Shown: positions 12,271-20,350 of the stretch, one piece after another
How the letters are laid out: every line of letters begins with the position of its first letter
Numbering within the stretch: position 1 is the first letter of the stretch
Origin: DAOUAG01 sp034432935
GTDB taxonomy: Bacteria > Chloroflexota > Dehalococcoidia > SM23-28-2 > RBG-16-64-32
Length of the DNA stretch: 64,000 bases
Direction of reading: 5' to 3'
Assembly (NCBI GenBank): GCA_034432935.1
Contig: DAOUBD010000024.1
Coordinates: forward strand, 57,693-121,692
Translations under genes and position numbers: made by a program
The notes under the pieces: model-generated
Told to the model about the DNA's origin: nothing
The model's database searches: none
Seen by the model: the letters and a program-made list of their open reading frames with translations, nothing else

Positions 12271-13047
12271 ATGAAGCCGAGACACAGGGAGATACGCACA
12301 TTTCAGGGCCTGCGGCGGCTGGTGGCGACCCTGCGCGGGCCCGAGGGCTGCCCCTGGGACCGCGTGCAGACCCACCGCACCCTCCGGCCCTTCCTCTTGG
12401 AAGAGGCCAGCGAGGCCCTGGAAGCTCTAGACGAAGAGGACCCGAAACGCCTCTGCGAGGAGCTGGGCGACCTCCTGCTGCAGGTGGTCCTCCACGCCCA
12501 GATAGCCGAGGAATCCGGGGAGTTCAGCATGGGCGACGTCATCGCCGGCATAGCGGAGAAGCTCGTACGCCGGCACCCTCACGTTTTCGGCGACGCTGTG
12601 GCCGAAACCCCTGAGGCAGTCGCGGAGCAGTGGGACGACCTCAAGCGCCGGGAGCGGCAGGGGCTCACCGCCCTGGACGGCATCCCGGCAACCCTTCCCT
12701 CCCTGGCTTACGCGCAGGCCATCCAGCGCAGGGCCGAGAAGGCCGGGTTCGGCTTCCAGTCCATCGATCAGGTCTGGGACGCCCTGCAAGAAGAGATCGA
12801 AGAACTAAAGGCCGCTGCGACCCCAGAGGAGCAGCGAGGCGAGGTGGGCGACCTCCTGTTCGCCGTGGCCAACCTGGCCCGCTGGCTGGGCGCCGATGCC
12901 GAAGACAGCCTGCGCTCGGCTTGTCGCGGTTTCGCCGCCATCTTCCGCAATATGGAAGGTCTGGCCGCCCAGCAAGGGGTCGACCTCCAGAGCGCCAGCA
13001 CGGAGGCCAAGCTCGCCCTGTGGGAAGAGGCCAAGAAGGAGCGCTGA
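12271..13047 (+). CDS. mazG: nucleoside triphosphate pyrophosphohydrolase MazG
   Basis: Hydrolyses NTPs to NMP and pyrophosphate, a house-cleaning and stress function. The 258-residue product has two MazG domains. The first has GCPWDRVQTH, the metal-binding EExxE helix (LEEASEALEAL) and ELGDLLLQVV. The second has EIEELKAA and EVGDLLFAVANLARWLG. This two-domain layout is the E. coli-type MazG. An AAAGGA precedes the ATG. Confidence 0.94.
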   Translation: MKPRHREIRTFQGLRRLVATLRGPEGCPWDRVQTHRTLRPFLLEEASEALEALDEEDPKRLCEELGDLLLQVVLHAQIAEESGEFSMGDVIAGIAEKLVRRHPHVFGDAVAETPEAVAEQWDDLKRRERQGLTALDGIPATLPSLAYAQAIQRRAEKAGFGFQSIDQVWDALQEEIEELKAAATPEEQRGEVGDLLFAVANLARWLGADAEDSLRSACRGFAAIFRNMEGLAAQQGVDLQSASTEAKLALWEEAKKER

Positions 13048-13091
13048 TCCTTTCTCCTGTGCTACCCTCAACGATAGGGGAAGGAGGTTTC

Positions 13092-13670
13092 ATGACGCAG
13101 GATAGACAGAGCGTGGTCACCCCAGAGCGTTTCAACCAGGGCATGACATGGGCCCAGTACCTGGAACGCATCCAGCGCAACCGCGAACGGTTCGAATACA
13201 ACTACCGCGAGACCATCCTCGCGGAGGACGACGTCCGGTCCTTCCGCAACCTGGTGGCCCGGGAGAACGGGCCGGCCAAGGTCCTGGCGTTGGCGGAGGA
13301 CTGGTGCCCTGACGTCTACCGCGGGCTGCCGGTCATGGCCCGCATCGCCGAGGCCTCCGGCATGGAGCTACGCATCTTTCCCCGGGACGAGAACCTGGAC
13401 ATCATGAGCGAGTTCCTGAAGGACGGGGAGCACCAGTCCATCCCCACCTTCGTCTTCTACACGCGAGACCACCGTTACATCGCCCACTGGATCGAGCGTC
13501 CGGCCAAGGCTAACGCGGAGCTATCGCAGGTCATGGAGATCTTCGCGGGCCGCACCCGTGAGGAAGCGAGGCCTCTGTACGATGAGTTCCAGCGCGGCCC
13601 CGTCTGGGCCAGCTGGCGACAGGAGACGGTGCGGGAGATCCTGGTGTTGCTCCAGGAACGGTGCCCTTAG
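13092..13670 (+). CDS. thioredoxin-fold protein with a single active-site cysteine
   Basis: A 192-residue protein of the 'thioredoxin family' group seen in Bacillus and Chloroflexi. The N-terminal half is helical (about 1-60) and is followed by a thioredoxin-like fold (about 60-190). The active-site region reads AEDWCPDVYRGLP with one Cys (C72). The resolving Cys of a CxxC is replaced by Val-Tyr, so classic disulfide exchange is unlikely. A cis-proline is suggested by SIPTFVF. The start follows AAGGAGG at ideal distance. The longer frame from 12630 overlaps mazG and was rejected. Confidence 0.8.
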   Translation: MTQDRQSVVTPERFNQGMTWAQYLERIQRNRERFEYNYRETILAEDDVRSFRNLVARENGPAKVLALAEDWCPDVYRGLPVMARIAEASGMELRIFPRDENLDIMSEFLKDGEHQSIPTFVFYTRDHRYIAHWIERPAKANAELSQVMEIFAGRTREEARPLYDEFQRGPVWASWRQETVREILVLLQERCP

Positions 13671-13695
13671 GGGCCCCAGCCCGCCTCAGCCCCTA
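13668..13695. terminator. inverted repeat shared by convergent stops
   Basis: TAGGGGC (13668-13674) and GCCCCTA (13689-13695) with a 14-base loop, spanning the stop codons of the convergent genes on both sides. It lacks a T run, so terminator function is only likely from position. Confidence 0.35.
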
Positions 13696-14282
13696 CGCCT
13701 GCCTACGGCAACCCCCGCGCTGAGGGCGCCTGCGAGCAGCAGGAGGCCTGCCGCCAGGATGACAGTGGCGGTATCCCCCAGCCCCCGCTCAGACACGGGG
13801 CGTCCGCCGGAAACCGGTACGGCGGCCGGCGTGGCGCTCCCGGCTGGGGTAGCACTTGCCGCTGGCGAGGGCGTTCCCGTGGCGCCAGGCGCAGGCGTTG
13901 GCGTGCTTTGGGCCACGACCGTTATGCGCCCCCGCATGGCGTTGGGATGGATATTGCACCGGTATTCGAAGACCCCTGCGCTACTGAAGGTGTGGGAGAA
14001 GGTGGCGCCGGTGCTCAGCGTGCCGGAATTGAACCCGCCGGCGGGAGGGCAGGTGGCGAAGGAGTCGTCGCATTCCGTGACTGTATGCGTGCCGCCCTTC
14101 ACCTGCCACACCACGGTGTCACCCACGCTCACCGTGGTCTCGCATACCCCGTTCTGGAACGACTGGTCGCAGAAGTAGAGGTTGGCCACATCGATGCTCT
14201 GCTGGGCCGCCGCGACCGGCCCGCCGGGCATGGCGGCCGGTACAGCTAGCCAGGCGACGGCAACGGCGAGAAGATAGCGCAT
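13686..14282 (-). CDS. membrane-anchored cupredoxin (plastocyanin-like) domain protein
   Basis: A 198-residue exported blue-copper-type protein. A signal peptide covers about 1-26. The cupredoxin domain (about 28-123) has type 1 copper ligands His66 (GGTHTV), Cys109, His112 and Met116 (YRCNIHPNAMRG). A Pro/Ala/Thr-rich linker (about 126-160) and a C-terminal transmembrane anchor with basic tail RRRG follow. Likely an extracytoplasmic electron carrier tethered to the membrane; its partner is not visible here. Two further Cys pairs (CDQ...VC, EC...TC) may form disulfides. Confidence 0.88.
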   Translation of the reverse strand: MRYLLAVAVAWLAVPAAMPGGPVAAAQQSIDVANLYFCDQSFQNGVCETTVSVGDTVVWQVKGGTHTVTECDDSFATCPPAGGFNSGTLSTGATFSHTFSSAGVFEYRCNIHPNAMRGRITVVAQSTPTPAPGATGTPSPAASATPAGSATPAAVPVSGGRPVSERGLGDTATVILAAGLLLLAGALSAGVAVGRRRG

Positions 14283-14379
14283 CGGTTACCTCCAGGCTGA
14301 TCACGGTCCGAATACCCGTATACGCTGCGCAGCCCTTCGCGGTTTCATCGAGGTGTATGCTGCTGGCAGTTGTGTTGAA

Positions 14380-14560
14380 AAAAGCACGAGAGGCAGCTCG
14401 CCCCTAGCTGCCTCTCGCTATCTCGCTCATCGAGCGAGACCAGAAGGAGGTCGCCCCTCTAGTTGTCCTTGTTTTGCCCCTTAAAACGCGGGAGCCGCCC
14501 AAAGGTTAACTATCTGATAAAGTGTTATGACATTTTCTCATTGAGCGCGTACTGTCGAAC
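14380..14560 (-). ncRNA. candidate small RNA ending at the 14387 terminator
   Basis: Reading the minus strand there is an AT-rich start, a GGGCGGCTCCCGC segment, then a CCTCCTT motif (plus 14444-14450). An 8-bp hairpin TCTCGCTC/GAGCGAGA (about 14421-14439) and the terminator follow. CCTCCTT is complementary to Shine-Dalgarno sequences, as in some trans-acting small RNAs. The 5' end is a guess; no convincing -35/-10 pair was found. The 14283-14659 interval has no supportable protein gene. Confidence 0.35.
14387..14417 (-). terminator. intrinsic terminator on the minus strand
   Basis: A perfect 12-bp stem, CGAGAGGCAGCT (14387-14398) and AGCTGCCTCTCG (14406-14417), with a 7-base loop. On the minus strand it is followed by TGCTTTTTT. 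The direction is clear because the plus strand has no T run after it. No minus-strand gene lies to its right for over 4 kb, so it must end an unannotated transcript. Confidence 0.65.
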
Positions 14561-14633
14561 CCGCGTCACTACTATAGATGCGAATTTCGGGAATATCGTT
14601 ACACCGGGCTGAGGGCCCGGGGCCAGAGCGCCG

Positions 14634-14639
14634 TATAAT
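14634..14639 (+). promoter_or_regulatory. -10 box of archease-rtcB
   Basis: TATAAT, predicted start near 14646, directly before GGAGG (14648-14652). It leaves a leader of about 14 bases if translation begins at 14660. Confidence 0.5.
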
Positions 14640-14659
14640 GGGGGCCAGGAGGCCGAGCC

Positions 14660-15085
14660 ACGAAGCAGCCACGCCCGCCCTTCGACATATTGGAACACAC
14701 AGCGGACGTAGGGATCGTGGCCTACGGGCCGGATCTGCCGTCCTTGTTCGCCAATGCGGCCCTGGGCATGTTTGCCCTTATGGTAGACCTGGAGGGCGTC
14801 GAGGAGCGGCAGGAACGGCGCATCGAGGTGACCGGCCGGGACCTCGAGGGGCTCATGGTGAACTGGTTGACTGAACTCCTGTATTATCTGGACGCCCAAG
14901 AGATGCTCTTCTCGCGATTCGAAGTCCTCACCGTCGACGGTTCTCGCCTGGAGGCGCAGGCCTTCGGCGAGCCCATCGACCGGGAGCGCCACAACCTGCA
15001 CTTCGGGGTGAAAGCGGTGACACGGCACTTGCTGGAGGTAGCGCGGGAGGACGGCTACCGCGCCACCATACTGTTCGATATCTGA
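14660..15085 (+). CDS. archease, probably starting at an ACG codon
   Basis: Archease activates the RNA ligase RtcB by promoting guanylylation, and rtcB follows 9 bases later. The HTADVG motif and the C-terminal 'LHFGVKAVTRHLLEV...ATILFDI' region are typical. The usual start call would be TTG at 14690, but this removes the first beta strand (FDILEHTAD). The frame upstream is open to 14639. It has no ATG or GTG, yet an ACG at 14660 sits exactly 7 bases after GGAGG and gives MKQPRPPFDILEHTADVG (141 residues). Start by ACG, or a sequence error in an ATG, is inferred. Confidence 0.8.
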   Translation, partial: TKQPRPPFDILEHTADVGIVAYGPDLPSLFANAALGMFALMVDLEGVEERQERRIEVTGRDLEGLMVNWLTELLYYLDAQEMLFSRFEVLTVDGSRLEAQAFGEPIDRERHNLHFGVKAVTRHLLEVAREDGYRATILFDI

Positions 15086-15094
15086 GGGACGGCT

Positions 15095-16558
15095 ATGCCT
15101 CAAGACTGGAAGCAGGTGCTGAAGAAGGTGGACGAGTGGCGGTGGCTCTTGCCCCAGGACTACAAGGCGGGCATGCGGGTGCCTGGCCTGATCTTCGCCT
15201 CGGAGGAGATGCTGGACGTCATAGGGCAGGACCAGGCCATCGAGCAGGTGGCCAACGTAGCCTTCCTGCCTGGCATCGTCAAGTACTCCATGGCCATGCC
15301 CGATATCCACTGGGGCTACGGTTTCCCCATCGGGGGCGTGGCCGCCATGAGGGTCGAGGACGGTGTGATCTCCCCCGGAGGCGTGGGCTTCGATATCAAC
15401 TGCGGCACCAGGGTGCTGCGCACGAATCTGACGGAGGCGGAGCTGCGGCCAGTGCTGCGAGATCTGGTGAACCAGATCTTCCGGGATATTCCAGCCGGCA
15501 TCGGGGGCGCCGGCCAGGTGCGGGTGGCCGTCAAAGAGGTGGACGATGTGTTGGTCAAGGGCGCCGGCTGGGCGCTGGAGCACGGGTACGCCTGGCCAGA
15601 GGACATAGAGTCCATCGAAAGCCGGGGCGCCTTACGCGGCGCCAACCCCGACAAGGTCAGCCGGAAGGCCAAGGAGCGTGGCAGCCCGCAGCTCGGCACC
15701 ATCGGCTCCGGAAACCACTTCCTAGAGATCCAGGTGGTCGATGAGGTCTATAACCCGGAGGCCGCTTCCGTGATGGGCATCGAGGGCCCAGGCCAGGTGC
15801 TGGTCTTCATCCACTGCGGGTCCCGCGGCCTGGGCCACCAAACGTGCCAGGACTATCTGGACGTCATGGAGGTGGCCGCGGAGCGCTATCGCATCAGCCT
15901 GCCGGACAAGCAGCTCGCCTGCGCCCCCATCAACTCCCCCGAAGGGCAGGATTACCTGGCGGCCATGACGGCGGCGGCTAACTTCGCCTTCTGCAACCGC
16001 CAGCTCATTACCCACTGGACACGGGAGGCCTTCCAGCGGGTGCTGGGCAGGGACGCCCGCGACGACCTGGGGATGCACCTGGTGTACGACGTCGCCCACA
16101 ACATCGCCAAGGTGGAACGCCACCGGATCGATGGCCGGGAGATCACGGTGTGCGTGCACCGCAAGGGAGCCACCCGGGCCTTCCCGCCGGGGCATCCCGA
16201 TGTTCCCGCCCGCTATCAGCGCATCGGCCAGCCCGTCCTGGTGCCAGGCGACATGGGCCGCTACTCTTACATCGCCGTGGGCACCCAGCAGGCGATGGCC
16301 GAGACCTGGGGCTCCACCTGCCACGGCGCGGGCCGGGTGCAAAGCCGCCATGCCGCCAAGCGCATGCTCCACGGCGTCGACGTCGCCCAGAAGCTGTTGG
16401 AGCGGGGCATCTACGTCCGGGCCCAGAACCGCGCCCTCCTGGCTGAGGAAGCCAGTGAGGCCTACAAGGACGTGGCGGCCGTGGTAGACGTCCTGCACGA
16501 GGCGGGCATCGCCCACAAGGTGTGCCGCATGCGGCCCATCGGCGTGGTCAAGGGATGA
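15095..16558 (+). CDS. rtcB: RNA-splicing ligase RtcB
   Basis: Joins 2',3'-cyclic phosphate or 3'-phosphate RNA ends to 5'-OH ends using GTP and Mn2+. The 487-residue product has the metal-binding motifs in order: GVGFDINCGTR, GSGNHFLE, HCGSRGLGHQ and VAHN. The guanylylated-His region follows in STCHGAGRVQSR. Length fits the family (about 480). It is paired with archease upstream and shares an ATGA overlap with corA downstream. Confidence 0.96.
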   Translation: MPQDWKQVLKKVDEWRWLLPQDYKAGMRVPGLIFASEEMLDVIGQDQAIEQVANVAFLPGIVKYSMAMPDIHWGYGFPIGGVAAMRVEDGVISPGGVGFDINCGTRVLRTNLTEAELRPVLRDLVNQIFRDIPAGIGGAGQVRVAVKEVDDVLVKGAGWALEHGYAWPEDIESIESRGALRGANPDKVSRKAKERGSPQLGTIGSGNHFLEIQVVDEVYNPEAASVMGIEGPGQVLVFIHCGSRGLGHQTCQDYLDVMEVAAERYRISLPDKQLACAPINSPEGQDYLAAMTAAANFAFCNRQLITHWTREAFQRVLGRDARDDLGMHLVYDVAHNIAKVERHRIDGREITVCVHRKGATRAFPPGHPDVPARYQRIGQPVLVPGDMGRYSYIAVGTQQAMAETWGSTCHGAGRVQSRHAAKRMLHGVDVAQKLLERGIYVRAQNRALLAEEASEAYKDVAAVVDVLHEAGIAHKVCRMRPIGVVKG

Positions 16559-17547
16559 GCGGCGGCCGCGTCATCGCCTTCTGCCGCTCGGCGGACGGCC
16601 GCGTTACCGAAACATCGGACCCCGAAGCCATACGCCAGGCCCTCGCCGAGCCGGGCGGCCTCGTCTGGGTAGACGTCCTTATCGGCAGCGAGGCAGACGC
16701 CGCTATCCTGCGGGACGTGTTCGCCTTCCACCCCCTGACCATCGAGGATTGCGCATCGCCACGCCTGGATCCAGCCAAGATCGATGACCATGGTGATTAC
16801 CTGTTCATCGTCGTCCAGGCGCTTTCACCCTATGCACCCGGCCGCGAGTTGGAAGCTATGGAGGTGGACTTTTACCTCGGCTCCAATTACGTCGTGTCCT
16901 GCCACCAGCAGCCGCTGCCAGCCATCGCTCAGTTCCAGGCGCGCTGCCGGCAGGACAGCTACATTCTGACCCACGCGGCCGATTGGCTCCTGCATGGCCT
17001 GCTGGACGCCGTCGTGGACGAGTTTTTGCCCGTGGTGGATGCTGTTGACGACGCCATTGACGGAATAGAAGAAGAGGTCCTAAAACACCCGGAGCCCCAC
17101 CTGCTACAGCAGATCTTGCTGGTGAAACGCAACTCCCTGCGGCTGCGGCGGGCGACAACGCCCCAGCGGGATATCATGAACCGCCTCTCCCGCGGCGAAT
17201 ACCCCCGGCTTATCTCTGACGAGACCGCCATCTACTACCGTGACGTTTACGACCACCTGGTGCGCATTGAATACCTGGTGGAGGCCCTGCGGGACCTGGC
17301 GGACGGCGCCCTCCAGACCTACCTCTCGGTGGTCTCCAACCGCCTCAACGAGGTCATGAAGGTGCTGACAGCCGTCGTAGTGCCTCTCACCGTCGGCACC
17401 TTAATCTCTGGCATCTATGGCATGAACCTTACGGAGGGCTTTTGGCCGCCGGCGGACAGCGGCTGGGGGTTCCCGGCCGTCGTGGGGGCCATGATCGCCA
17501 TCGCCCTCTTGACCCTGGCCTACTTCCGGTACCGCCGCTGGATATGA
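16555..17547 (+). CDS. corA: CorA-family magnesium/cobalt transporter
   Basis: A 330-residue protein with a large cytoplasmic N-terminal domain, a long helix (about 200-280), and two C-terminal membrane segments. The family's GMN signature is present (IYGMN), followed by a Trp-Gly-rich loop, and the protein ends in a basic YRYRRW. The start at 16555 was chosen because ATGA overlaps the rtcB stop and the product begins MSGGRVIAFC. A longer frame from 16522 only extends into rtcB. Confidence 0.92.
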   Translation: MSGGRVIAFCRSADGRVTETSDPEAIRQALAEPGGLVWVDVLIGSEADAAILRDVFAFHPLTIEDCASPRLDPAKIDDHGDYLFIVVQALSPYAPGRELEAMEVDFYLGSNYVVSCHQQPLPAIAQFQARCRQDSYILTHAADWLLHGLLDAVVDEFLPVVDAVDDAIDGIEEEVLKHPEPHLLQQILLVKRNSLRLRRATTPQRDIMNRLSRGEYPRLISDETAIYYRDVYDHLVRIEYLVEALRDLADGALQTYLSVVSNRLNEVMKVLTAVVVPLTVGTLISGIYGMNLTEGFWPPADSGWGFPAVVGAMIAIALLTLAYFRYRRWI

Positions 17548-18830
17548 CGGGACGCCGGCGGCGCCCCGAACGGTTCACAACGCGGCTGCGTGAGTTGGCG
17601 GGCGAGGCCTGGAGCCTGCCGGGCCCCGGCGTCGTCACCGGCGCCTCCGACGACGACCCCTCAGGCATCGCTACTTACTCCCTTGCCGGCGCTCGGACGG
17701 GCTACGCCCTCCTCTGGACCAGCCTGCTGACCCTGCCCCTCAACGCCGCCGTCCAGAACATGTGCGCCCGCATCGGCCTGACTACGGGCGGGGGGCTGGC
17801 CACCGCCCTGCGCCGCCACTACTCGCGCCGCCTGCTGCTGGCGCTAGCTGCGCTGCTCTTCGTGGCCAACACTACGAACATCGGCGCCGACATCGCAGCG
17901 GTGGCGGCTGGCATCAACCTGCTCACCGGATTGCCGGAGAACGTACTAGTCGTACCGCTGGGCATAGCTATCGCGGCCAGCGAGATCATCGTCCCCTACC
18001 GCATCTTCGCCAACTACCTCAAAGCGCTCACGCTGGCGCTGTTCGCCTACGTCATAGACGCGTTCTTCGCCGGGCCGGACTGGGCCAAGGCCCTCAAGAA
18101 CACGCTCCTTCCGCACGTCGACCTCAATGCGTCCTTCATCACGACCCTCGTTGCGGTCCTGGGCACCACCATCTCGCCCTACCTCTTCTTCTGGCAGACG
18201 TCCGAAGAGGTAGAGGAGATACGCCGCCGCCACATCGAGCTGGGGGACGAGCTGGAGATCAGGCGCGAGGCGATAGACGTGGATGCGGGGATGCTTCTGG
18301 CCAATGCGGTGTTCTACTTCATCGTCCTGACCACCGCCGCCACCCTGTTCGCCGCTGGCACCCGCGACATCACGACCGCGAGGGAGGCGGCGGATGCCCT
18401 GCGCCCGCTGGCCGGCAGCCAGGCCACGGCACTGTTCGCGATAGGTTTCGTTGGCACAGGGCTGCTTTCGATCCCCGTGTTGGCCGCCTCCGCGGCCTAC
18501 GCGGTGGCTGAGGTGTTCGGATGGCGCGAGGGGCTGGAGGAGAAGCCCTCGCAGGCTCCGCAGTTCTATCTGGTGATAGCGTTGGCCTCGCTCATCGGAC
18601 TGGGGATCGCCCTGGCCGATGTGGGCGCCATCCGGGCGCTCTTCGTAGCGGCGGTGGTCAACGGCGTCGTCTCACCCGTTCTCATCGCCGCAATCATCTT
18701 GGTGAGCAACGACGAGCGGGTGCTGGGGCCCCACCGCAACGGTCCGGTGTCCAACGTATTGGGCGCGGCCACCGTCGCCATCATGGGCATCGCCGGGCTG
18801 GCAATGCTCGCAACGTTCGTGCTGCCCTGA
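17544..18830 (+). CDS. divergent Nramp-family divalent metal transporter
   Basis: A 428-residue protein with about 11 membrane segments and the Nramp fold markers. In TM1 the canonical D-P-G-N metal site reads D-P-S-G (DDDPSGIATY). In TM6 the canonical M-P-H reads S-P-Y (TTISPYLFF), so the metal-selecting Met is lost. Loss of Met is known from Nramp relatives that carry Mg2+ or Al3+ rather than only Mn2+/Fe2+. Co-transcription with corA (ATGA overlap) points the same way, but substrate is inferred. Confidence 0.85.
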   Translation: MTGRRRRPERFTTRLRELAGEAWSLPGPGVVTGASDDDPSGIATYSLAGARTGYALLWTSLLTLPLNAAVQNMCARIGLTTGGGLATALRRHYSRRLLLALAALLFVANTTNIGADIAAVAAGINLLTGLPENVLVVPLGIAIAASEIIVPYRIFANYLKALTLALFAYVIDAFFAGPDWAKALKNTLLPHVDLNASFITTLVAVLGTTISPYLFFWQTSEEVEEIRRRHIELGDELEIRREAIDVDAGMLLANAVFYFIVLTTAATLFAAGTRDITTAREAADALRPLAGSQATALFAIGFVGTGLLSIPVLAASAAYAVAEVFGWREGLEEKPSQAPQFYLVIALASLIGLGIALADVGAIRALFVAAVVNGVVSPVLIAAIILVSNDERVLGPHRNGPVSNVLGAATVAIMGIAGLAMLATFVLP

Positions 18831-18841
18831 CGGTCACCTGT

Positions 18842-19687
18842 TCACTCAGTATCGACCCTGGCGAAGGGCACACGAATGTTCTCTCTCAGGAACGCCTCCG
18901 CCAGACGGCGCCGCAGCTCAGACTCCACCTCGAACCGCGCCGAAGGGCGTGCCCTAGCCCCCACGGTCAGCGTCACGCCCCTCTCATCCACAGCGTCGAC
19001 GTAGCCCAAGCGGGGGGCCTCCATCAGCACTGGCCCCAATCGGGGATCGGCCATCATCTCGCGGCCAACGGCCTCGACGGCGCTAGCTACCCGCGCCAGG
19101 TCCTCACCGTAGGCTACCCTCACAGGCACGTTCACTAGAGCGAAGTCCCGCGTGAAGTTGGAGGTCACGCTGATGGCGCCGTTGGGGACAGAGTGCACTA
19201 CCCCGTCCGCGTCCCGAAGGACCGTCCGCCGCAACGTTATGCTCTCCACCGTGCCCTTGACATCTGCGATACGCACTACGTCGCCAGTGCGGTACTGGTC
19301 TTCCGCCAACAAGAAGATGCCGTTGATGGCATCGCGCACCAGCGTCTGGGCGCCCAGAGCCAATGCCAGACCGCTGATGCCCAGACCCGTGACTATCGCC
19401 GTTATGTCGACTCCGATCTCCGGTAGGATGGTAACGATCCCGATGAGGACCATGCCGACGCCAGCGGTGCGGTCTACGACCTCGATTATCGTCCGCGCCC
19501 GCTTCTCCATCTCCTCATCGGCGGGGTGGGCGCCCCGCATCATGGCGGCGAAGGCTACTCGGGGGAAGGTGAGGCGAAAGATTAGGAAAAGCGCCAGAAG
19601 GACGGCGATGATAATGCCGATGTCCTTCCCGCTGTGGGTCAGCCAGTTTTGGAGATCGTCCCAGTCGCTTCTCAAGAGTGGGGTCAT
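18842..19687 (-). CDS. MscS-type mechanosensitive channel
   Basis: A 281-residue small-conductance channel with an N-terminal membrane segment (about 20-42). Two more follow, the last being the pore helix with GISGLALALGAQTLVRDAINGIF. The beta domain carries the family's YRTGDVVRI and VESITLRRTVLRDADG. It ends in an alpha/beta cytoplasmic cage domain. It acts as an osmotic release valve. It converges on the Nramp gene with an 11-base gap. Confidence 0.92.
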   Translation of the reverse strand: MTPLLRSDWDDLQNWLTHSGKDIGIIIAVLLALFLIFRLTFPRVAFAAMMRGAHPADEEMEKRARTIIEVVDRTAGVGMVLIGIVTILPEIGVDITAIVTGLGISGLALALGAQTLVRDAINGIFLLAEDQYRTGDVVRIADVKGTVESITLRRTVLRDADGVVHSVPNGAISVTSNFTRDFALVNVPVRVAYGEDLARVASAVEAVGREMMADPRLGPVLMEAPRLGYVDAVDERGVTLTVGARARPSARFEVESELRRRLAEAFLRENIRVPFARVDTE

Positions 19688-19767
19688 GCCATTCCCCGCC
19701 TGGCGCTAGACCGGCCGTAGTACAGGCTATGCTACGAAGGCCGCGGCGGGCAAGGGCGCCGATCTGT

Positions 19768-19773
19768 TACAGT
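19768..19773 (+). promoter_or_regulatory. -10 box of the methyltransferase gene, 7 bases before ATG
   Basis: TACAGT, 7 bases, then ATG at 19781. No Shine-Dalgarno fits between them. Confidence 0.35.
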
Positions 19774-19780
19774 CCCTGGC

Positions 19781-20350
19781 ATGAACCGCCTACACCGATG
19801 GTACTGTGGCTCCCCCGGATGGGCCAGGATCGTCCGCCAGCACATGATGCCCGGAGTAATCGGCGATCGCGATCTGGGCGACAACGTCCTCGAGATCGGG
19901 CCGGGGCCCGGTCACACCACCGACTGGTTGCGTGAGCGCGTCCCCCAAGTCACGGCAATCGAAATTGACACCCGCCTCGCGGACTCCCTCAAGGCCCGCC
20001 TCGCCGGCGCCAATGTCACGGTTGTTGAAGGCGACGCCACATCGATGCCCTTCCCGGACGCCTCCTTCAGCAGCGTCGTCTGCTTTACAATGCTGCATCA
20101 CGTTCCATCGGCGGAGCTACAGGACAAATTGGTGGAGGAGGCCTACCGCGTCCTGAGCCCGGGCGGCGTCTTCGCCGGATCCGATAGCACGCCCAGCCTG
20201 CTCTGGAATCTCTTCCACGTCTTTGACACGAGGACGCCCGTAGACCCCGGCCGGTTCGCCGATCGGCTTACGGCCGCCGGGTTCAAGGACCCGCAAGTGA
20301 GACGCGGCCCGAACTACTTCAGCTTCTTCGCCGTGAAACCCGCCCCCTAA
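19781..20350 (+). CDS. class I SAM-dependent methyltransferase
   Basis: A 189-residue protein with the SAM-binding motif I VLEIGPGPGHTTDWL, an acidic loop EID, motif II-like VEGDATSMPFPDASFSSVVCF, and YRVLSPGGVF. It resembles the UbiE/COQ5-like 'methyltransferase domain 11' group. The substrate is unknown. Its stop overlaps the stop of the convergent serine hydrolase (CTAA). The start is likely leaderless. Confidence 0.85.
   Translation: MNRLHRWYCGSPGWARIVRQHMMPGVIGDRDLGDNVLEIGPGPGHTTDWLRERVPQVTAIEIDTRLADSLKARLAGANVTVVEGDATSMPFPDASFSSVVCFTMLHHVPSAELQDKLVEEAYRVLSPGGVFAGSDSTPSLLWNLFHVFDTRTPVDPGRFADRLTAAGFKDPQVRRGPNYFSFFAVKPAP

Noticed and set aside
12630..13091. Upstream extension of the thioredoxin-like frame
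   Set aside because: Overlaps mazG in another frame; a strong AAGGAGG sets the start at 13092.
14420..14439. Palindrome TCTCGCTC/GAGCGAGA as a second TetR operator
   Set aside because: It shares only CTCGCT-type half-site letters with the 63486 operator and sits beside a terminator, where a hairpin role is more likely.
14444..14450. CCTCCTT (minus strand) as a 16S rRNA 3' end
   Set aside because: No flanking 16S sequence (GGATCA before it) is present.
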